Of a DNA stretch of 64,000 bases, positions 57,251-64,000 are shown one piece after another. Within the stretch, counting starts at the first letter, position 1. Each line of letters starts with the position of its first letter. Position numbers and translations under genes: made by a program. The notes under the pieces were generated by a model. It was not told where the DNA came from. It searched no databases and saw nothing but the letters and a program-made list of their open reading frames with translations. This DNA comes from Aquilaria yunnanensis (Eukaryota > Streptophyta > Magnoliopsida > Malvales > Thymelaeaceae), in the NCBI GenBank assembly GCA_039654915.1, contig CM077599.1, positions 24,489,501 to 24,553,500 on the forward strand, in the 5' to 3' direction.

Positions 57251-59972
57251 TGACCCACCATGAGAATGCTGCATGGATCATTATATGAGTGTCATAAATA
57301 GTTATCAAAATGATCATGGTATATTTAGTTCTTTAACCTGATGTCATCAAGGTTCCTTATATGTAAATTATATATTTTGATACTACTTCCTGTTGCTTGT
57401 AACTGAGTAAAAATAAAAGTGGTAATTGGGTATGTTACATATCATGCATAGGAATTTGTATGATTAAGATGAGATTTGACCCTCTTATATAACAAAAGTG
57501 AGATCTCTAGGTCCCTTGATTAAGTAAAACTAAGGAAATATATGGCCCCACTCGCATGATTTGATATAGGATATCAATGTCATTAGTTTTAATTAGCCAA
57601 CTTGAAAATTAAGAAATATAGATTAAACTTTACAAGAGTGACACATTTCATGTCTTGTGCTCAGTCTTTATATCTTGGACAAAGGACGAAGGCATACACA
57701 GGTGATGATCATAGAGGTTTAGTCGAGTCACCAGTTATCTTATCACTTGGGTAACAATAATATGCTTCTAGATATTGCTCATTATTTATGATCATAAATG
57801 TAATTTATAATTGTTGCCAACATGATAAGAGTCTACAAGGCTGCACGTTTAAAGTCAATTAAATTATTTAAATGCATAGGCCGAATTGTTTGGTTATGGT
57901 TTTATGATAATTTCTTATTAATTGTTGGTCCAAAAGTTAAGCGCATTGTTGAGCCTGAAATTTAGCCTAATTGGATTAGGGTTATAAAACGTACCTGGCT
58001 TGGGAGTTACGCATTACTATATATAGGGATATATAGTGTGGATTCTTTGCGAGTCTCTATAGACAAAGTTTGAAAAGTTCTAAAATTCCAGCCACACTCT
58101 CCCTTTGTTTTCCTTAGAGAATGGAAGCTATCACTACAAGTGTAAGAGGAGCGCTATTTCCGGAACCTGGAGAGGGCATGGTGATCTAAGCAGTTCGTGT
58201 AGATACATAGAGAGCTTGAATACACCAACCGTTTAGTTTTTGTGATTTGACTTATTAGTTGAGTGAAAAATCTCAATTTGATAGGTACAAAAAAGTTTCA
58301 AACACCTGATTTATCTCGTTTCACATGAAACTTATAGTGGTTTCGATTAATTTTTACTACACTGTTTTGGCTCCTAAAACCCTACAAATGGTTAGGTTGG
58401 GCCTAGTGATGATATTACTCTACACTAAATCCAAATAAATGCAGAAAGAGTCCATATTTGATCATTATCACAGCAACAAAACCATAGAAAATGTTGTTCA
58501 ACTAGTTAAAGAACCTATGCTATGCTGTAGGTTTTGATTACATGGTAGGAATCTATGTTGTTATCGTATATGCAGCTCAGGAAAACATTTTCAAAAGTGT
58601 CTACATCATTATAATAATCTACATATTTATAATAATATACAACATGTGATAATTAAATCATAATAATATCTGCATCATTAAAGTTTTATGTTGTACGTAC
58701 ACTGCAAATAGCATATGTTGTGTATATGTCGGGCTTACTTTAGGGTATATCTTTGTTGACATCTTCATTATTCACTTGTTGGGACATTAAAGGCCATGAC
58801 AGTAACAGCCTGTGAGAATGAGTAAGTGTGCAGATAATTGTCTTAAAATATAAAAGTTTATTTTAAGAAATGATACTGTTTCTTGCATTGTTTAATGAAT
58901 GGTACTTTGGGCCACGCCCTTTTATGTATAGTAATAACAATAATTAAAAAATAAAAACAAAAACATTTAGGGAAAAGAAAAAGAGAAAAAAAACAAAAGT
59001 ATTGTGGCTGAAATGAGGGATTTAATCATCAAAAAGAGGAGTTTGGGTACCAAAAAGCAAAAAGACTATAATTAGGGACCGAAATGGGAATTTAACCATT
59101 ACTAAAGAAAAAAAAAGGTAAAAAAATGTACAACTGTTGAATAAACAGTGGACTAAAAATGGCCCATGATCTTTAATACATATAAAGAATTTCATAGAAA
59201 TTCGAGGCGAGCTGCAAATTGTCAATTTGGATTTGGGTGGGAGGAAGAAGCTGACGTCGAAAGTATCGAAAAGCTTTGTCAAGTTGCACCCCCGCCCTTT
59301 TTCTTCTTGTGAACAAAACCGTGTAACTGTAGTGTAAAATTTAATACAAAAAGAACTATTTTCGTCGCCGGCGTTTTCGTGAAATGGGTTAAATGTTAGG
59401 GAACACGGTGTGGATGTCGGAGTTCAAATTCTACTTTTTCACTTTCTATTTAAATACCAGATGTGCTGGTTTAGTAGCATTTCATCTCTCCAAAAAGTAG
59501 GCTTCCATTTTTTTTTTTAGATATCTATATATTTTCAACTCCATATATTTGTAGAGATGCATCAAAGTAACAAAAAAGCATGTTTTTATTTTTATGTTTA
59601 TTGTCTATATTAAATTCAGTTTAGAAATTACTGTTAAATCTACTTAATAATTATTTGAATAGTAATTTTTAGCTGTTAAATAATTTTTTGCGAAGGTTTT
59701 TTTTTTCACTCCAGCTCTAAAATTATTAAGAACAAATTATTTTACCTTTTAAAAATCAGTTTTAAATTATGTTAAATTTCTTAAAATGCAAGATTTTTTT
59801 TAGTATATATAATTTACATGAATAACCACTACATTTAAAAATAACTTTTAATATTTTAGAAAAATCAAAGCCAAAAACATTCTTTACTCGAAGTCATCAT
59901 TCAACACAAGTTCCCAAAAGCATCAGAATGATTATAACATAGAACATTTTCTTTCTAGTCCTTGGGTTTTAA
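57251..59972. other. AT-rich spacer, possible LTR-like promoter patch
   Basis: No gene is supported. Around 58010-58120 a TATATATAGGG box is followed by a C/T-rich stretch (CCACACTCTCCCTTTG), like a short promoter-leader unit. It might be a degraded copia-type LTR, but no termini were seen. A minus open frame at 59022-59282 has no features. Confidence 0.35.
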
Positions 59973-59981
59973 TATAACAGT

Positions 59982-61103
59982 CGGGTAAAGTCCACTCAAA
60001 GTATCTTAGCTTTATTCTTATCCCAAGTAGATACCTCACTTTAACATTTGTCTCAGTGAAATACTTAATCTCTTGATATGTGTTCTATTTAGATATTTTC
60101 AATCAATTCAGTCATTAAATCAGATGGAACATGATGAATGACATTAAATAACAATAAAATAAATTTAAAATAACAACTTTAGTCCTCAAAGTTTTTCAAT
60201 TACTAATTCTAACCCTTAAACTTTAACTAAAACTAATTCTACTCTCCCTCACCCGAACAACCCGCTAAAACCCTAACCTTTCTCTCCACCATCGTGCTAA
60301 AAGCTGATGACTGCCATAGAGCCACCCTATGGGCACTGATTCTCTGATGAAGTTGCCCACCTTTTCTCAAGCGGTCACCATCAGTGATTCAGATGATATG
60401 ATCAAAAGACGCCTGCACACCTTCTCCTCTGGTAGTTACCATCTCTCGTTGATGCTTGCCCTCCATTCCACAGCTGAGACCATGATTCATAATGCTCCAC
60501 AGCAGTCAACGATCGCAACGCCCCACAGCAGCTGAGAATGTTGGCTTCGAGCTTCTCCCACATCAGGTCTCACCAGGAATCTAGACGAGCTATGCTGGCA
60601 ATTGGACGGTAATTTGTGAGATCGGATGGTAATTGTGCCGCTTTGACTATGCCAACTGACTTTTCTTGTCTAATTGCAACAAAACCCGAGTTTCTTCTTC
60701 AATTCTTGGGCCAGTGGTATGGTATGGTGGCAGCAAAGGTAGGACGACAGTTGGCTGGTTGTCCAATTGGCTGGTGGTGAAAGTGGAAGAAGGAGCCAAG
60801 AGAATTAGGTGAACAAGAGAAGGGAGACTAACATTAGGAGAACATAATTGATTTTAGTTGAAGTTTTAGGGTTTAGAATTAGTAATTGTAAAAATTTAGA
60901 TTCAAAGTTGTTATTTTGAAATTATTTTAGTATTATTTAATACCATATCATTATTTTCAATCTAATTTAACGGCAAAATTCACAAAAAGTGCCCAATTGG
61001 GACGCGTTATATAAGTTTAGCTAGTTTGATAGGACAAATGTTAAGATGGAGTACCAATTTGGGACAAGAATAAAAGCTAAGATAACTCTGGTATACTTTA
61101 CTC
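59982..61103. mobile_element. MULE-like non-autonomous TIR element, relative of 23355-24524
   Basis: The left end is CGGGTAAAGTCCACTC and the right end, reverse-complemented, GAGTAAAGTATACCAGAG. Arms of about 80 bp share ATCTTAGCTTTATTCTT and TTAACATTTGTC. Flanks TATAACAGT and TATAACAAC agree at 7 of 9 positions. The interior shares AATTCTAAYCC, ATGAAGTTGCCC and TAGGGTTTAGAATT with the element at 23355, so they are one family. A short open frame at 60329-60535 lies in the richer interior and is not recognised. Confidence 0.75.
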
Positions 61104-61112
61104 TATAACAAC

Positions 61113-61676
61113 TAATTCATTTTAACTTAAGTCAATTTACTTGAAAATGATTTATTTTTATTTTTATGTCTTTTTTACGAGGAACTAATTTTAATTAAAA
61201 TTCAATATTATGTAGTCATAATAATCCCATTGAAAATATTTTTTTTGTAATTTTACTAAATATTTATGAATTTTTCTAGTTTAAGGCTTTAATAATACTC
61301 CCTCCGTCCCGATTTCTTTGATCCATTTGACTTTTTGGGCTAGTTTGACTTACATTTTTTTATATTATTGTTTGTTAGAAAAAAATTAAAAAATATATAT
61401 TTAGAAACTATAGGTCTTGATTTATCATTCACACATAAATTTTTTTTATTTATATGCTAAAATGTCTAAAATAAAAAATCATAGATTAATTGCTAAAACG
61501 TGAATGGTGCAAAGAATTTGGGACGGAGGGAGTAATTCATAAAAATTTAACAATATCATAAAAATTTACTTTTAAATGGATTATTGTATCTACATAATAT
61601 TAACTTTCAAATAAAATTAGTTTCAGATAAAAAAAATGTAAAAGTTAAAACAAGTCAACTACAGTAAATTAAAACC
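61113..61676. mobile_element. Foldback MITE, family F, copy 3, split by a Stowaway
   Basis: Outer arms (AATTCATTTTAACTTAAGTC on the left; on the right, reverse-complemented, GTTGACTTGTTTTAAC) match copies 1 and 2, including AACTAATTTTAATTAAAAT and ATAATCC. The loop region is interrupted by the Stowaway at 61298-61532. Without it the element is about 330 bp, like the other two copies. Confidence 0.75.
61298..61532. mobile_element. Stowaway-type MITE nested in foldback MITE, 235 bp
   Basis: The left end is CTCCCTCCGTCCCGATTTC and the right end, reverse-complemented, CTCCCTCCGTCCCAAATTC. TA flanks both sides (61296-61297 and 61533-61534). The termini are better preserved than those of the Stowaway at 56774, so it may be younger. 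Confidence 0.93.
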
Positions 61677-62074
61677 TTCATTTTTTTTTCTTTCAAATAA
61701 GTACGCGTGATGGCATTATCTATATGTATGTGTGTGAGAGAGGAACAGCACAACCTTGATTTTGAAAAGAATCTTTCCGATTGTGTCTATGCACAAATGT
61801 GTAGATTAAACTCAAAATTTTTTATTTAAAGTGTCTGAACTATTTTTATTATAACTAAGTTATTTTGTAAAACTAACAATTTGAACTTGTAAGTCAACTC
61901 TCTTGTAACATTTGATTCTTCCTGAAATATTTCACCCTGAAAAATTTCTAAAATACAAAAAAATGTGCTACAAAATTTTTACTCTTTACTATATAAAACG
62001 CTAATTTTAGCTTTCAAAATAAGGAAAAGAACTAATTCTAGACCGTAGTTACACTTACACGTGAGAAATAGGGT

Positions 62075-62615
62075 AAAATGCATCATTTGTCCCAAGCCTT
62101 TGGTTGTCATTGTGAATTTGTCCTCAACCTCTAATTTATTGAAAATTATTTTAAAATCTTTATAATTTGTTGCGTATTGGTGTCTAGCCCTATGCAATAC
62201 TGAGTCGGCACAAAAACTCGATTTATGAAGACGAAATATTGATACTTTAAACGTTTCATTAACTGTCAATGTATTGTGGCATGGTTTGAATTTGTTGAAA
62301 GATAATTACTGAACAACTTGAATTAATTAACTCTCATGTAACTATTTGAAGTTAATTATTTAAATTTTAATTTAAATCATTTGATGACTGTCATTGAATA
62401 AATTCAAATTGTACAATAATTTTTTTATAGTTAATAAACTATTTAAATTGTTAGTTTTTTTCTTTGTAAATTAGTTTTCTATGTTAACTGAGTCTTGTCT
62501 AGATCTACTGTCAAGAACCAACATGTAATGAATTATAAAGGTTTAATACTATTTTGCAATTAAATAGAGGCTAAGGACCAATTTACAACAGCAATCAAAG
62601 ATTTGTCACCATTGG
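62075..62615. repeat. Long foldback repeat, arms about 110 bp
   Basis: The left arm has GCATCATTTGTCCCAAGCC, TTTGTCCTCAACCTCTAATT and TTTATAATTTGTT. The reverse complement of the right arm has GCACCAATGGTGACAAATC, TTGGTCCTTAGCCTCTATTT and TTTATAATTCATT in the same order. The middle is AT-rich. It is a degenerate TIR element; target duplication is not resolved. Confidence 0.65.
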
Positions 62616-63138
62616 TGCTATTGACCCATGAGAAATTACTATGGGTGAGCATAGGTCCCGAACGACCCATACTGAGTTAGGTAAAAATAGATCATGGGTC
62701 ATGGTTTAATTCCACAGCTGAAAAAGTCATAAGTTTTTAGGTTTGTTTTGGTTCCATATGAAACCAAACCAAGTTAGAAATGAACCCAAATATATATGTG
62801 CAAATCTTTATTAAGATTTATGATTTTATTGAATTGTTCTTGTATTATGTAATTAGAGTTAGATTGTGAGGGTGTTTATGTCTCTTGAACTAAACCTAAT
62901 ACTAACTTTTCCAAGTCCACTTGGACAACCCCAGCTCAGCTCCAACCCATACTCACAATCATAGCTAATGAGCCGGTTGGGGCTGATCAGGATAGAGTTA
63001 AGGTTGAAGGAGGTGGAGATGGTGGTAGAGGCGTTGGACTAAGATGGGGATCAGGCTACAAGCTAGAGTCATTACATTAAAGAAGCCATGGCTCATTGAA
63101 AAGTAGCATGATGAGCTATTATCTTAGAGAGGTGAGAA
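62616..63138. other. Spacer, no gene seen
   Basis: Contains GGGTCATGG and GGTTCCATATGAAACC words (62690-62765) of the kind found near hAT-like ends, but no element could be bounded. Confidence 0.35.
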
Positions 63139-64000
63139 TAGGGATGGCAATTAGGTGGATCGGGTCAGGTTTGGGTCAGGTCATTTAGGTGGTCAGGTCA
63201 TTTAGGTTCGGGTCTAGTCGGGTTAGCATGAATTCGGGTCCAGGTCGGGTTCAGGTTAGGTCATTTGGGTTCGGGTTGGGTTGGGCCAGGTTTATTTGGG
63301 TTCGGGTTCACTTCAGGTCGGGTCAATTTTAATCTTGGGTAACTTCAGGCCAATTTTTGGGTTAAATTCGGGTCAACCTTTATGTTCACGTGGGTTATTA
63401 GTGTAAAGTCAAAAAGATTGAATTTATTCATTTTTTTTAATTTAAATCAAATAATTTGATTTTTTGTGTGATTTAATTTAAATTAAATTCTCACTTTTTA
63501 GTATATTTAATTAAAATATTCATAAAAATCTTCTTCATTATAGTTTAGTACATATTTAAGTAATTTAACATTATTAGTAATATTTGATTGTTTTTCTAAA
63601 CCCATACCCTTTAACTATCATTGTACAGATTATTCAGATCTTCACTCAGCTATCACTCAGACATACATAATAACAATTTTGTTATGCTTATGTTTCAATG
63701 AATTTTCTTTGAAATTACAATGAAATGCAAATCAAGTTCATTATCAGTGACTAAATTGTAAAATTTAAAAAATTTTGGGTGAAAATGTGAAGATTTCAAA
63801 AATTTTAGGATCGATGTTGTAATTATTATGGGTGACTAAAATATAGATGTTTCTTCCCCAAATAAGATACTTACAATATATAGAAGTTCTAAAAAAAATA
63901 GAAGTTACTAAATATGGAAATTCTTTCTCAAAATATGAAAATTATTAAACATGAATATCTTAAAAAAAGAAATGAAACTACTAAATATGAAAGTCTCATC
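63139..64000 (+). mobile_element. Left end of a hAT-like element, continues past the window
   Basis: TAGGGATGGCAA at 63139 is a common terminus of plant Ac-type hAT elements. It is followed by about 240 bp dense in GGGTTCGGGTC and GGTCAGGTCA words, typical subterminal repeats. AT-rich sequence follows to the window edge. The right end and the target duplication are outside. Confidence 0.6.

Noticed and set aside
1..64000. CRISPR arrays, rRNA or tRNA genes, organellar or bacterial segments
   Set aside because: None was seen. No regularly spaced direct repeats of the CRISPR kind, no rRNA core sequences and no cloverleaf were found by eye.

Overview
This window is nuclear DNA from a flowering plant, most likely a eudicot. 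It has spliced genes with GT...AG introns, an intron-free DYW-class pentatricopeptide repeat (PPR) gene, a plant root-cap family gene, Stowaway MITEs and a CACTA element of the plant En/Spm type. Only two genes look like functional host genes. They are the PPR-DYW gene (28064-30967, +) and a two-exon, secreted, cysteine- and proline-rich root-cap family gene (35614-37462, +). Almost everything else is transposable-element sequence of different ages, often nested, in AT-rich spacer.

Layout. 1-5519: the 3' part of an LTR retrotransposon. It has a decayed gag-like ORF, no visible pol, a polypurine tract and a complete 3' LTR; clusters of a 14-bp palindrome lie near the left edge and in the LTR. 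6773-16429: a nearly complete CACTA element with matching termini, subterminal repeats, predicted untranslated leader exons, an intron full of degenerate telomere-like CCCTAAA sequence, a three-exon tnpD-like transposase and a five-exon tnpA-like gene. Four nonsense codons break the two genes. 18400-23345: no convincing protein gene, but a family of degenerate repeats whose units carry a small hairpin, interrupted by a hAT-type MITE (20932-21652) with a perfect 8-bp target duplication. 23355-27780: a MULE-like element and foldback elements in AT-rich DNA.

27781-30967: promoter motifs and the PPR gene. 31190-33605: remains of a Ty3/gypsy gag-protease region and a MULE-like element with a perfect 9-bp target duplication. 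35529-37462: the root-cap gene, with a TATA box and a coding minisatellite of 60-bp units. 37884-42898: CACTA relics, including a 1.5-kb non-autonomous element partly caught in a tandem duplication of about 1.9 kb. 47450-52361: a foldback MITE, a hAT-like element, a Ty3/gypsy RNase H relic and another MULE-like element. 53160-57250: a decayed hAT transposase gene on the minus strand, with a Stowaway nested in its flank. 59973-64000: a MULE-like element related to the one at 23355, a foldback MITE split by a Stowaway, another foldback repeat and the left end of a hAT-like element that runs off the window.

The two host genes show no sign of working together. The PPR protein should edit organellar RNA, and the root-cap protein should be secreted. 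Element boundaries, splice sites and motif counts were read by eye. No alignment or database search was run.
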